Of a stretch of DNA of 43,506 bases, positions 14,792-22,978 are shown one piece after another (the stretch's first letter is position 1; each line of letters starts with the position of its first letter). The position numbers were made by a program, and so were the translations under genes. The DNA lies in the NCBI GenBank assembly GCA_017624235.1, contig JAGANL010000046.1, positions 1 through 43,506 of the forward strand, read 5' to 3'. The notes beneath the pieces were generated by a model. The model saw only the letters and a list, made by a program, of their open reading frames with translations. It searched no databases and was not told the DNA's origin. This DNA comes from Lachnospiraceae bacterium. Lineage in GTDB: Bacteria > Bacillota > Clostridia > Lachnospirales > Lachnospiraceae.

Positions 14792-16201
14792 TTATGCGTT
14801 TTTCTTCAGCTTCTGCATATATGCCCTGGTTTCTGCTACTACCACACCGTTTAATGCCAGCAGCGCAATCAGGTTTGGAAATGCCATCAGCGCGTTGCAG
14901 ATATCTGCAATGGTCCAGACAGCCGATACCGTCATAAACGGGCCGATAAAGACTGCCAGAATGTACAGCCAGCGGAAGGTCTTGACTACGCCCTGCTTTC
15001 CGCCGGATAAATATTCCAGACATCTTTCACTATAATAGTCCCATCCCAGAATCGTTGTAAACGCAAAGAAGATCAGACACATCATCAAAAGGAACCCTGA
15101 AATCTCGGAAGAGAACGGAAGTCCTCTTGTAAATGCCTCCGTCGTCACTGCCACACCTTCTAATCCGATGTTCCAGGTACCCGTAATAACAATAGAAAGC
15201 CCTGTCATGGTACATACGATAATGGTATCAATAAAAGTACCGGTCATAGATACCAGACCCTGTCTTACCGGCTCCTTTGTCTGTGCTGCTGCCGCTGCAA
15301 TCGGAGCACTTCCCAGACCTGCTTCATTCGAGAAGATACCTCTGGCGATACCCTTCTGCATTGCAACCAAAATAGCGCCCATAGCACCGCCTGCTGCCGC
15401 CCGCATACCAAACGCAGAGGAAATGATTTCCGCAAAAGCAGCCGGAACCGCAGAAATATTCAATACAATGATAACCAGACAGGTCACGATATAGATGACT
15501 GCCATAAATGGAACGACAATCTGCGAAACCTTGGCAATACGCTGAATACCGCCGATGACTACCAGTCCGACACAGAGTGTCAGCACCAGCCCTGCGATGA
15601 CTACCGTCCAGGAATATTCCCTTCCAAATAATACCACGCTCCATGAATTGTTCGGATCAAAGAAATTATTTACCGCAGAAGCAATCCCGTTTACCTGTGT
15701 AAAGGTACCGATACCAAACAGACCTACCATCGTTCCGAATACACAAAACAGCTTTGCCAGCCACTTCCAATTCTTTCCCATACCGTTTTCTATGTAGTAG
15801 AACGGCCCGCCCAGCGCGTGTCCGGTTTCATCCAGCACACGGTATTTGACCGCCAGCAAACCTTCCGCATACTTGGTTGCCATTCCAAAAAAAGCTGCTA
15901 TCCACATCCAAAACAGAGCTCCCGGGCCGCCGACCACAAGTGCGGTTGCAACACCGACAATATTTCCGGTACCGATGGTAGCAGAAAGTGCCGTACATAA
16001 AGCTCCGAAGCTGGAAACCTCGCCTTCACCGTCCTCCTCGTTCTTCACCATATACTTTAGCGCTTTTCCGAGATGGCAGACCTGAAGTCCCTTCAGCCGG
16101 ATGGTTAAAAAGATACCTGTTGCAAGGATCAATACAATCAGTGGGATTCCCCACAAAAAGTCATCCACGCTCACTAAAACTTTGTCAATTTGCTGTAACA
16201 T
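14792..16201 (-). CDS. Sodium:alanine/glycine symporter, AGCS family
   Basis: A 469-residue inner-membrane carrier with about 10-11 helices that takes up alanine or glycine with sodium. Family signatures include TGNIVGVATALVVGGPGALFW (here shortened), MATKYAEGLLAVKYR, and NEAGLGSAPIAAAAA, the last typical of AGCS proteins. It starts at 16201 with AGAGGAGG upstream. The preceding leader is a glycine riboswitch with a terminator, which argues that glycine is among its substrates or that it handles excess glycine. It is a monocistronic unit ending at the hairpin near 14760. Confidence 0.93.
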   Translation of the reverse strand: MLQQIDKVLVSVDDFLWGIPLIVLILATGIFLTIRLKGLQVCHLGKALKYMVKNEEDGEGEVSSFGALCTALSATIGTGNIVGVATALVVGGPGALFWMWIAAFFGMATKYAEGLLAVKYRVLDETGHALGGPFYYIENGMGKNWKWLAKLFCVFGTMVGLFGIGTFTQVNGIASAVNNFFDPNNSWSVVLFGREYSWTVVIAGLVLTLCVGLVVIGGIQRIAKVSQIVVPFMAVIYIVTCLVIIVLNISAVPAAFAEIISSAFGMRAAAGGAMGAILVAMQKGIARGIFSNEAGLGSAPIAAAAAQTKEPVRQGLVSMTGTFIDTIIVCTMTGLSIVITGTWNIGLEGVAVTTEAFTRGLPFSSEISGFLLMMCLIFFAFTTILGWDYYSERCLEYLSGGKQGVVKTFRWLYILAVFIGPFMTVSAVWTIADICNALMAFPNLIALLALNGVVVAETRAYMQKLKKNA

Positions 16202-16227
16202 TGGTTACATCCTCCTCTTTTTCGACA

Positions 16228-16256
16228 TAAAAATAGAGCTGATATTTCATCAGCCC
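16228..16256 (-). terminator. Riboswitch expression-platform terminator
   Basis: On the minus strand GCTGAT-gaaat-ATCAGC is followed by TCTATTTTT. It lies between the glycine aptamer and the symporter's ribosome site, so glycine binding probably prevents this hairpin and turns the gene on, as in other glycine switches. Confidence 0.75.
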
Positions 16257-16257
16257 T

Positions 16258-16373
16258 CCAAAGAGTAGACAACGCTATGTGCTCTGTCCTTTTGCCTGAG
16301 AGATAGGCTCCCCGTTTGGGAAGCTGTACACCTTCGGCGCTCATTTTACTGAGACTCTCCAGAGTTACTATCC
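16258..16373 (-). ncRNA. Glycine riboswitch (gcvT motif), single aptamer
   Basis: The minus strand contains the hallmark segments in order: CTCTGGAGAG, GCGCCGAAGGTGTA, TATCTCTCAGGCAAAAGGAC and AGAGC, matching the conserved core of the glycine aptamer. Only one aptamer is visible; the 55 bases upstream do not repeat the core. It sits in the 5' leader of the AGCS symporter gene. Confidence 0.95.
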
Positions 16374-16428
16374 TTTTTGTACATTCGCACATCCGACATG
16401 CTGTCCGCTTCTCTTACTGCATACAAAT

Positions 16429-16476
16429 GTGCGTCATACAAATACATAGTATAGTGTATGACGCACAAAATTGCAA
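16429..16476 (-). promoter_or_regulatory. Promoter with palindromic operator ahead of the glycine riboswitch
   Basis: On the minus strand -35 TTGCAA (16471-16476), 17 bases, then -10 TATACT (16448-16453). A perfect 12-bp inverted repeat (GTGCGTCATACA, arms 16429-16440 and 16455-16466, 14-bp centre) starts in the spacer, encloses the -10 and ends near the expected start of transcription. The position fits a repressor site. The same hairpin lies 19 bases after the DUF1836 gene and might instead act as a weak terminator, but no T-run follows. Confidence 0.65.
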
Positions 16477-16485
16477 TATGAATTT

Positions 16486-17130
16486 TTATTCGCTTTTCTT
16501 TTCCTGCTTTGCCTCTGATCTTTTTTCTCTTTGAAAGCTTTCCTTGACATAGCTGTCCAAAATTTTCTCAATCAAAAGCTTCTTCACATACACATCAAAG
16601 CTGAGCATACAGATAAACGAAAACATCTGCAGGAATTCCTGCTCCCTTTCCGGTACATTCCCGAAGGTATCCTTTGATTTGCGGAACTTATCCATCACAT
16701 CCTCTTTCAAAATCTCCACCTGAGGCCGTTCCAGACGAAAGACTTCCTCATAAATATCCTCCAGCCGGATTCCATCATCCTTCCCAAAAAACTCCTCCGT
16801 AATCGGCTTGAGCAGATTCTGTATATCCCCAATGGATAAGATCCCTTTAAAATAGTAAATAAAAATCAGAAGCACTACATGCTCCTTGGAATATTTCTTC
16901 TTGATTGGCGGCGGAAGAAGATCATTCTTGGCATAATTATTGATCATTGTCTTCGTCAGAATCTTATCCTCCTTCTCATCCCGCACCGTGCTTTTCAAAT
17001 GCCGATCCATAAAGGTCGTAACCTGATCCATATATAAATCAATATTAGGAATATCCGCTGTCTTGATATAGTCAATCCGATCCAGGCTCTGCATGATACT
17101 GTTTAATAAATCTTCTGTCTCAATCTTCAT
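16486..17130 (-). CDS. DUF1836-domain protein (putative regulator)
   Basis: A 214-residue soluble protein. The central part, TKTMINNYAKNDLLPPPIKKK followed by YSKEHVVLLIFIYYFKGILS, is the DUF1836 signature, which resembles a MerR-like winged helix. The C-terminus is very basic (SFQREKRSEAKQEKK). Family members are presumed DNA-binding regulators; the targets are not known. The start at 17130 is chosen over a GTG at 17139 because AGAGGTG lies eight bases before it. The downstream neighbour is the palindrome-containing promoter of the symporter, a conceivable target. Confidence 0.85.
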   Translation of the reverse strand: MKIETEDLLNSIMQSLDRIDYIKTADIPNIDLYMDQVTTFMDRHLKSTVRDEKEDKILTKTMINNYAKNDLLPPPIKKKYSKEHVVLLIFIYYFKGILSIGDIQNLLKPITEEFFGKDDGIRLEDIYEEVFRLERPQVEILKEDVMDKFRKSKDTFGNVPEREQEFLQMFSFICMLSFDVYVKKLLIEKILDSYVKESFQREKRSEAKQEKKSE

Positions 17131-17271
17131 TATCCACACCTCTACTACATATTATATAGTTTTCAATACTACATGGCAAGTATAACTTTGTTTCTTTACT
17201 TTACAACTTTAGTATGTTAAAATGAAATAAGTCTAATGAATTATATCGAAAAGTTCCTGGAGGCACATGAC

Positions 17272-17559
17272 ATGAACAAAAAATTGAAAACAGAGGCCGT
17301 AGACCATCTGTTTGATGCGATTCTGAAATTGGAGAATAAAGAAGAATGCTACAACTTCTTTGAAGATCTCTGCACCGTCAACGAATTACTCTCTCTTTCC
17401 CAGAGATTTGAAGTGGCCGCTATGCTGCGTGACCACAAAACCTATCTGGAAATTGCAGAAAAGACCGGTGCATCCACCGCCACCATCAGCCGTGTAAACC
17501 GTTCCTTAAATTACGGCAACGATGGATATGAACTGGTTTTTTCCAGAATGAATTCTTAA
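17272..17559 (+). CDS. YerC/YecD-type TrpR-like regulator
   Basis: A 95-residue protein of the Trp-repressor superfamily. It has the conserved LENKEECYNFFEDLCTVNEL and SLSQRFEVAAML helices, and the helix-turn-helix TYLEIAEKTGASTATISRV. The length and both motifs match B. subtilis YerC. Family members are probable DNA-binding repressors; ligand and targets are not established here. The start at 17272 follows GGAGG at eight bases. An upstream in-frame ATG at 17236 lacks a ribosome site. It is a single gene closed by a strong terminator. Confidence 0.9.
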   Translation: MNKKLKTEAVDHLFDAILKLENKEECYNFFEDLCTVNELLSLSQRFEVAAMLRDHKTYLEIAEKTGASTATISRVNRSLNYGNDGYELVFSRMNS

Positions 17560-17570
17560 ACACACAAAAA

Positions 17571-17614
17571 GAGCATGTACTTTTCTTTTACCGCGAAGTA
17601 CATGCTCCTTTTTT
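17571..17614. terminator. Bidirectional terminator between yerC-like and M23-like genes
   Basis: GAGCATGTACTT (17571-17582) pairs with AAGTACATGCTC (17596-17607), with T6 on the plus strand and A-rich sequence before the stem that gives a T-run on the minus strand. Confidence 0.88.
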
Positions 17615-18356
17615 AGCCACTGATCTCAATCAATTCCAACGGATCAATCAAGCTGTTATCCTTCTGTATCTGATAACCCAGCACAGCGCCTTCCTGTGAA
17701 ATTTCAAACAGCATCGTGCCCTTGGTCAGTTCATCTCCCTCTTTCACCTTTGGCTCTGCTGCCACGCGATAAATGGATATATAACCATTTCCATGATCCA
17801 GAGTCAGCATTCTTCCGTAAACAGTATCTTCCTGAATGGACACCACCGTACCATTTCCGGTAGCCACTACAGCAGATCCTCCCGCCGCTGCAAAATTGAC
17901 AATCGGCTCCTTAGGCTCTCCGGCTTCCTCAGCCTGCTCTGCACCCTGCGCTGTCTGGTCTTCTTCCAGAATAGCAGCCGTTCCGGATAACGGGAATCCG
18001 GTTGGAATGTACTTCTCTGCGTCCTCCGATTCCTTCTGTACTTTATCATTGACTGTTTCGCTTAACAAGGTCACCTTGTTGGACAGCTCCTCGTTTTCCA
18101 ATTCCAGATCCTTCGTTTCCTGAATCAGATTCTCCACCTTGGCTGTCAGTGCTGCATTGGTCTCGGATACATTGGACAATGACATACTCTTTGACACGCC
18201 ATAGCCGGCGCAAAACAGAATCACAGCCGCCAGTACTGCCGCAATTCCTTTAATGACACCTGCTCCCAGGTGGAACTGTCGGATATGGCCTTCTTCCGTT
18301 TCCGTAACTACCATAACGGTGAAATTCCGTTTCTTTTTCTCCTTATTTGGTTCCAT
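17613..18356 (-). CDS. Membrane-anchored degenerate M23 (LytM-like) protein
   Basis: A 247-residue protein. Residues 1-25 are basic and cytoplasmic, one transmembrane helix follows (about 33-52), then a coiled coil (about 63-110) and a C-terminal LytM-like beta domain (about 150-245). The domain keeps GNGTVVSIQEDTVYGRMLTL, DHGNGYISIY and V.EGDELTKGTML, but lacks the catalytic zinc ligands: the usual AH after the Tyr is R, and the H-x-H near the end is replaced by GYQI. It is therefore probably not a peptidase but a scaffold or activator in the cell envelope, like EnvC or SpoIIQ relatives. Its 3' end overlaps the shared terminator. Confidence 0.8.
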   Translation of the reverse strand: MEPNKEKKKRNFTVMVVTETEEGHIRQFHLGAGVIKGIAAVLAAVILFCAGYGVSKSMSLSNVSETNAALTAKVENLIQETKDLELENEELSNKVTLLSETVNDKVQKESEDAEKYIPTGFPLSGTAAILEEDQTAQGAEQAEEAGEPKEPIVNFAAAGGSAVVATGNGTVVSIQEDTVYGRMLTLDHGNGYISIYRVAAEPKVKEGDELTKGTMLFEISQEGAVLGYQIQKDNSLIDPLELIEISG

Positions 18357-18458
18357 AAATCTGAATCACCTCCAGATAGGTTGATTTGAACCCCACTATT
18401 ATACCATAAGACCATATATGTGGCAACTTTTGCCGGGACTGAAATTCCATAGAACGTC

Positions 18459-18977
18459 CTATCGAATCAGATAGCCCTTTTCCTTCAGCTTCGCTTCCAC
18501 CATATCCAGCCTGTCCATGGAATCCGCCTCGATGGTATGAAAATGAACCCCTTTCGTCAAATCATTGAGAAGCGTTGTCTCGTGCTCTGCCACCTGGTTT
18601 AGAAAGGTATCCACATCCACTCTGGAATTGATGATCAGATCCACTGTAATCATTCCGTAAATTTCATGTTCTACGACCACATCCAGAAGCCGTCCTCCGC
18701 AATCCACAATCGTATATAATTCATCTCTTGTCTCTTCTTTGGAATGTCTGACCTTGACTGTTTTTTGAAAACGGTGCTTCTCCTCATCTTCCTGAAAAAG
18801 AAGATACCCTTTATTCGTTGATAAAATATTCTTATTGGTTGCACGCAATAATGCAATATCCTGCACAATAATCTGTCTGCTGACCCCAAGTTCTCTTGCC
18901 AGCTCCGTTCCCGAAAGCGGCCTCTGTTCCTTCTGCAGTATCTGAAGTATCCGCGTTCTTCTCTCCTGCGTCTCCAT
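18459..18977 (-). CDS. niaR: Niacin-responsive repressor NiaR (HTH plus 3H domain)
   Basis: A 172-residue regulator. Residues 1-60 form a winged HTH of the biotin-repressor type (LSGTELARELGVSRQIIVQDI). From about 80 onward is the 3H domain with its histidines in VVEHEIYG, VAEHETTL and GVHFHTI, which bind nickel and nicotinate in characterised members. NiaR represses NAD biosynthesis or niacin uptake genes when niacin is present. No such target lies in the window. It is transcribed alone, divergently from the cold-shock gene. Confidence 0.9.
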   Translation of the reverse strand: METQERRTRILQILQKEQRPLSGTELARELGVSRQIIVQDIALLRATNKNILSTNKGYLLFQEDEEKHRFQKTVKVRHSKEETRDELYTIVDCGGRLLDVVVEHEIYGMITVDLIINSRVDVDTFLNQVAEHETTLLNDLTKGVHFHTIEADSMDRLDMVEAKLKEKGYLIR

Positions 18978-19042
18978 CCCGATTCCTATGCTCCTTTCAG
19001 GTCTTCCACCTTTGTTTTTTCTGCTATTTTAGCATAATTTGC

Positions 19043-19071
19043 TTTACTTTTACAACATCTTATGCTATTCT
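19043..19071 (+). promoter_or_regulatory. Promoter of the cold-shock gene
   Basis: TTTACT (19043-19048), 17 bases, TATTCT (19066-19071). The leader to the ATG at 19123 is about 45 bases. Confidence 0.5.
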
Positions 19072-19122
19072 GTTTTTGTTGTAGTAACACAACGATTTAT
19101 AATTTTTTGGAGGTATCTTAAG

Positions 19123-19323
19123 ATGAACAAAGGTACAGTAAAGTGGTTCAACAACCAAAAGGGTTATGGTTTCATCTCCGATGAGGCTGGAAACGATGTT
19201 TTCGTTCACTACTCTGGACTGAACATGGAAGGTTTCAAGTCTTTAGAGGAAGGCGCTGCTGTTGAGTACGAAGTAATCAACGGAGAAAAAGGACCGCAGG
19301 CAGTAAACGTAACCAAGTTATAA
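19123..19323 (+). CDS. csp: Cold-shock protein (CspA/CspB family)
   Basis: A 66-residue single-domain OB-fold protein that binds single-stranded RNA and DNA as an RNA chaperone. Both nucleic-acid-binding motifs are present: KGYGFIS (RNP1) and DVFVHY (RNP2), after [17 protein letters not shown] lies nine bases before the ATG. Codon use is strongly biased (many GTA, GGA, AAA, GAA), as expected for a highly expressed gene. It is a single-gene unit; the next terminator is at 19445. Confidence 0.95.
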   Translation: MNKGTVKWFNNQKGYGFISDEAGNDVFVHYSGLNMEGFKSLEEGAAVEYEVINGEKGPQAVNVTKL

Positions 19324-19444
19324 GAAACGCTTATAACAACATTTTAATCAGTTTTTCGATGTGCCTTTTCTAATATAAATATAAGTAATATCAGACAACA
19401 TATATTTTATGTAGGATTCGCAATTGTTTTAACGGATTAAGAAG

Positions 19445-19475
19445 GAAACCAGTCTTTCGGGACTGGTTTCTTTTT
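19445..19475 (+). terminator. Rho-independent terminator after the cold-shock gene
   Basis: GAAACCAGTC pairs with GACTGGTTTC around a six-base loop, followed by TTTTT. It is about 120 bases past the stop of the cold-shock gene and also lies 28 bases beyond the end of the convergent hisA-like gene. Confidence 0.85.
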
Positions 19476-19502
19476 GCTTTCCCTTTCTTTTGCTTCCAAA
19501 GC

Positions 19503-20285
19503 CTATTCCACTTTTTGCACATAGCGAAGCACTTCCTCGAACCCCATGCTTCCGCCAAACAGATCCAGCGCACTGCCGATTGTCACATTGACCCTGTCAC
19601 GGCCAAGCTGCTTCAATGCTCTCAGATCCTCAAAGGAATGAACTCCGCCTGCATAGGTAACAGGAATTTTTCCCCAATCGCCGAGCAGTCCTACAAGCTC
19701 TCTCTCGATGCCTTCCGCCTTGCCCTCCACATCCACGGCATGAATCAGAAATTCATTACAATATTCCGCAAACTCATCCAGCGTTTCTTCGCTCAGCCTT
19801 ACCTCCGTATATTTCTGCCATCTATCCGTTACAATATAATAAGAGCCTTCTTTTTTTCGGCAGCTTAAATCCAATACAAGGCGATCCTTACCTACGTTCT
19901 CCACCAGTCTTTTCAATCTGGAAAGCTCCACCCTTCCATCCTGAAACACATAGGAGGTCACGATAACATGCGAGGCACCTGCTTCCAGATATTCCTCCGC
20001 ATTGTCGGCCGTAATGCCTCCTCCGATCTGCATACCGCCCGGGTAAGCTGACAGCGCCAGAAGTGCCTGCTTTTTGGTCGCTTCAAAGTATTCGCTGCCT
20101 TCTTTATTCAACAGAATGATATGACCGCCCTTTATCCCATAGGAACGGTAAAAATCCGCAAAAAAGCTTCCATCCTTTTCGGAAACAAAATTTTCGTCTG
20201 CCCGATTTCCCTCATCCCTCAGACTTCCTCCTACAATCTGCTTAATCTTGCCATTGTGAATATCAATACATGGTCTGAATTCCAT
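19503..20285 (-). CDS. hisA: HisA-type phosphoribosyl isomerase (eukaryote-like branch)
   Basis: A 260-residue TIM-barrel protein. It begins MEFRPCIDIHNGKIKQIVGG, and has the phosphate-binding motifs QIGGGITADNAEEYLEAGAS and VTYAGGVHSFEDL. These fit 1-(5-phosphoribosyl)-5-[(5-phosphoribosylamino)methylideneamino]imidazole-4-carboxamide isomerase, the fourth step of histidine synthesis. The IDIHNGKIKQIVGGSL opening is closer to the fungal HIS6 type than to the usual bacterial HisA. No other his gene is in the window. The start at 20285 has GAGAGG just upstream; 20297 is possible. Confidence 0.85.
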   Translation of the reverse strand: MEFRPCIDIHNGKIKQIVGGSLRDEGNRADENFVSEKDGSFFADFYRSYGIKGGHIILLNKEGSEYFEATKKQALLALSAYPGGMQIGGGITADNAEEYLEAGASHVIVTSYVFQDGRVELSRLKRLVENVGKDRLVLDLSCRKKEGSYYIVTDRWQKYTEVRLSEETLDEFAEYCNEFLIHAVDVEGKAEGIERELVGLLGDWGKIPVTYAGGVHSFEDLRALKQLGRDRVNVTIGSALDLFGGSMGFEEVLRYVQKVE

Positions 20286-20414
20286 ACTGCCTCTCATTCT
20301 GCCGTTTCGGCTTCAAATTATTTTCATTTCTGTAATGATTTTTATTTTTGTATAATCCATCGGAAAATGTCTCATACTACCATTGTAATAAAACTAGAAA
20401 AAAGGAGCTATATT

Positions 20415-20891
20415 ATGAAAAGATGGAAACAATTCTTTACCCTTGTTTTGGTCATCCTTACCATGACTGTCCTTGTTGCCTGCGGCACCAATAATAAAAC
20501 CGGCAATACAGATGATATGGCCGGGAACAACAATACTACCCAGGGAGCCGGAACTGCCAACAATAACGGCACAACAGGCACGACCAATGGTACAACCGAC
20601 ACAAATACCAACACAAATAACGGCATGACCGACAATAACGGAAACACGGTAAACAACGGCGCTACAAACGGTACAGACGGTACTGTAAACCACGTAAACG
20701 GAACCGATGCCGGAACAGGCGGCAATGAAACCGCCGGAAATGAAACAAACGGTACAGTTTCCAATGTCGTGGATGATGCAGGCAATGCAGTTGGCAATGT
20801 CATCGACGATGCCGGCAATGCGGTTGGCAATGTTGCAGAGGATATCGGTAACGGTGTCAAGGATATTACCGACAATGCCACAGGCAGATAA
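20415..20891 (+). CDS. Low-complexity Asn/Thr/Gly-rich lipoprotein
   Basis: A 158-residue exported lipoprotein: signal peptide MKRWKQFFTLVLVILTMTVL with lipobox Cys23. Residues 24-105 are almost only Asn, Thr, Gly, Asp and Ala, a flexible spacer. The C-terminal part has 11-residue repeats (VVDDAGNAVGN, VIDDAGNAVGN, VAEDIGNGVKD), which would form an amphipathic helix. No enzyme motif is seen. AAAGGAG lies eight bases before the ATG at 20415. It is a single gene between hisA and fbp with its own terminator. Function unknown; an envelope or spore-surface role is possible. Confidence 0.85.
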   Translation: MKRWKQFFTLVLVILTMTVLVACGTNNKTGNTDDMAGNNNTTQGAGTANNNGTTGTTNGTTDTNTNTNNGMTDNNGNTVNNGATNGTDGTVNHVNGTDAGTGGNETAGNETNGTVSNVVDDAGNAVGNVIDDAGNAVGNVAEDIGNGVKDITDNATGR

Positions 20892-20905
20892 TTTCCATAG
20901 AATCA

Positions 20906-20933
20906 AGAAGCCCCTTTTCAGGGGCTTCTTTTA
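20906..20933 (+). terminator. Rho-independent terminator after the lipoprotein gene
   Basis: AGAAGCCCC pairs with GGGGCTTCT around a TTTTCA loop, followed by a short T-run. It also sits just beyond the 3' end of fbp on the other strand. Confidence 0.88.
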
Positions 20934-20950
20934 TGCAACAGCCAAATCGG

Positions 20951-22942
20951 TTATGCCTTCTCGATAATCGTACCCTCCTGATAGGCGGTGAGCAGCTTTT
21001 CCAGATAGTAGATGCTTTCCTGCAATTCCCGTCCGATATCCGTATTGGACACCCGCATTCTGACCGGAGCAGTCTCGATCGTAATCGAATCCGAGAAAAT
21101 ATCCGACTCCTTTTCGATGGCCGCCTGCATGGATTCAAACGGCTCATGCGCCACCAGACGCATACCATGAGAATTGGCAATCAACGTATAGCCTGCAATT
21201 CCGGTTTTGCTCTGATAAGCCTTGGAAAAACCTCCGTCAATAATCAGAAGCTTTCCACCACATTTGATCGGGGTCTGTCCCTTTTTCAATTCCACCGGAA
21301 CATGTCCGTTTACAATATGGGAATGCTCCGTATCCAGACCAAACTCCTTCAAAATGTTATTGATCACTTCTTCATTATCCAACAGCCTGTAATACGCATT
21401 CTTGGTCTCCACATGGGTTTCCTTATCCTGAATAAAATAGCGTTCAAAGGTTGCCATCTTGTCTTTTCCGAACACCGGAGAATTCGGGCCTGCCCAGATA
21501 TACCAGATAATATCCTGCCCTCTCAGCTTTTCCTTCATATCACTGTGCAGATAGTATCCCTTTCTGGCATACTGATCCAGCACATCATACAGGCTTTTTC
21601 CGCTGTATTTTTTCCCGTACACATTGACCTTGCTAAAGGTTCCGTCCTCCTCTAACGGGACACAGCCATGATAAAGAAGATTGGAATTATACACCCGGTA
21701 AAGACCACCCTTGGCAAACAGGAACCGAACGTGGGTCTGCAGCTTTTCACAGTTTACAAAGGCCTGACGCAGCCTTTCCATAACAACCTCTTCCTCTTCG
21801 GACAGCTTATACGGATTTTTCGGGTCCACAGTCGGAAAATCCACATCCTTCATGGGATATTCCTTTCCGTCCACCATGACCGTTTTCTTTTCATAATCAA
21901 TTTTATCCAATAACAGCCTGTTTTCCATCTGGAACTCCGGGCGGCGCATGATAAGCTGTCCCTCCAGTTTAAACTGGATGATGGCCATCGCCTTGTGCAT
22001 CTTCATGTCCAGACTCAGATCCTTGGTATCATAATCGGTATTATACTTTATGGCAAAGCTGTCACAATTCACATTGGAATACTTTTCCAGAGCGAAGGTC
22101 GCAAGCGGAATCAGGTTGATGCCGTATCCCTCCTCCAGAGTATCCAGATTGCCATATCTGGCCGACATCCGCACCACATTGGCAATACATGCCAGATGGC
22201 CGCTGGCCGCTCCCATCCACACAATATCATGATTTCCCCACTGCACATCCACCGAATGATAATTGCGTAGCGTATCCAGAATGATATGCGGTCCCGGCCC
22301 CCTGTCATACACATCTCCTACGATATGCAGATGATCCACTACAAGCCTCTGAATCAGGTTGCTGAGAGCAACGATAAATTCCGGTGCACGTCCGATTCGG
22401 ATAATCGTATGGATGATTTCATTATAATAGGCTTCCTTATCCTCCAGATCTCCCTTCTCGGTAATCAACTCCTCGATAATATAGGCAAAATCCTTCGGAA
22501 GTGCCTTTCTGACCTTGGAACGCGTATACTTGGAGGAAACTCTCTTCGTGACCTGAACCAGACGGTACAGCGTAATCTTATACCAATCCTCAATATTATC
22601 TTCCTCCCGCATGACAATCTCCAGCTTTTCCTTGGGATAATAAATAAGCGTTGCAAGGCTTCTTTTATCCCGGCTGCTTAAGGTATTGCCAAATTCCTCA
22701 TCGATTTTCCCGCGGACAGAGCCTGAACCGTTTTTCAGCACATGATTGAACTGCTCATATTCCCCGTGAATATCTGTCAGGAAATGCTCCGTTCCCTTCG
22801 GCAGATTCAGGATTGCCTGCAGATTGATGATTTCCGTGGAAGCTGACGCTATCGTCGGATACTGTTTTGCCAGACTCTTTAAATATTTTAATTCCATTTC
22901 ATCCATACTATTTCCCCTGCTTTTCTTATTCTTCCCTGCCAT
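20951..22942 (-). CDS. fbp: Fructose-1,6-bisphosphatase, class III
   Basis: A 663-residue cytoplasmic enzyme that converts fructose 1,6-bisphosphate to fructose 6-phosphate in gluconeogenesis. Its length is close to the 671 residues of B. subtilis Fbp. It shows the metallophosphoesterase motifs LTDIHGEY (about 55-62), GDVYDRGPGPH and WGNHDIVWMGA, plus a late IVNGHVPV. An alternative start at 22906 (MDEMELKYL) has a GGGG-containing site; 22942 has AGAGGAA and is retained. It lies 36 bases after dapB and may share its transcript. Confidence 0.95.
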   Translation of the reverse strand: MAGKNKKSRGNSMDEMELKYLKSLAKQYPTIASASTEIINLQAILNLPKGTEHFLTDIHGEYEQFNHVLKNGSGSVRGKIDEEFGNTLSSRDKRSLATLIYYPKEKLEIVMREEDNIEDWYKITLYRLVQVTKRVSSKYTRSKVRKALPKDFAYIIEELITEKGDLEDKEAYYNEIIHTIIRIGRAPEFIVALSNLIQRLVVDHLHIVGDVYDRGPGPHIILDTLRNYHSVDVQWGNHDIVWMGAASGHLACIANVVRMSARYGNLDTLEEGYGINLIPLATFALEKYSNVNCDSFAIKYNTDYDTKDLSLDMKMHKAMAIIQFKLEGQLIMRRPEFQMENRLLLDKIDYEKKTVMVDGKEYPMKDVDFPTVDPKNPYKLSEEEEVVMERLRQAFVNCEKLQTHVRFLFAKGGLYRVYNSNLLYHGCVPLEEDGTFSKVNVYGKKYSGKSLYDVLDQYARKGYYLHSDMKEKLRGQDIIWYIWAGPNSPVFGKDKMATFERYFIQDKETHVETKNAYYRLLDNEEVINNILKEFGLDTEHSHIVNGHVPVELKKGQTPIKCGGKLLIIDGGFSKAYQSKTGIAGYTLIANSHGMRLVAHEPFESMQAAIEKESDIFSDSITIETAPVRMRVSNTDIGRELQESIYYLEKLLTAYQEGTIIEKA

Positions 22943-22978
22943 CAGACCGTTCCTCTTCCGTCCTGTCTGAATCCTTAC

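Noticed and set aside
16376-16430. A second glycine aptamer
   Set aside because: None of the conserved core segments is repeated upstream of the single aptamer.
20394-20906. Two long antisense frames over the lipoprotein gene
   Set aside because: They arise from the repetitive codons of the low-complexity lipoprotein, which has a signal peptide, ribosome site and terminator on the plus strand.
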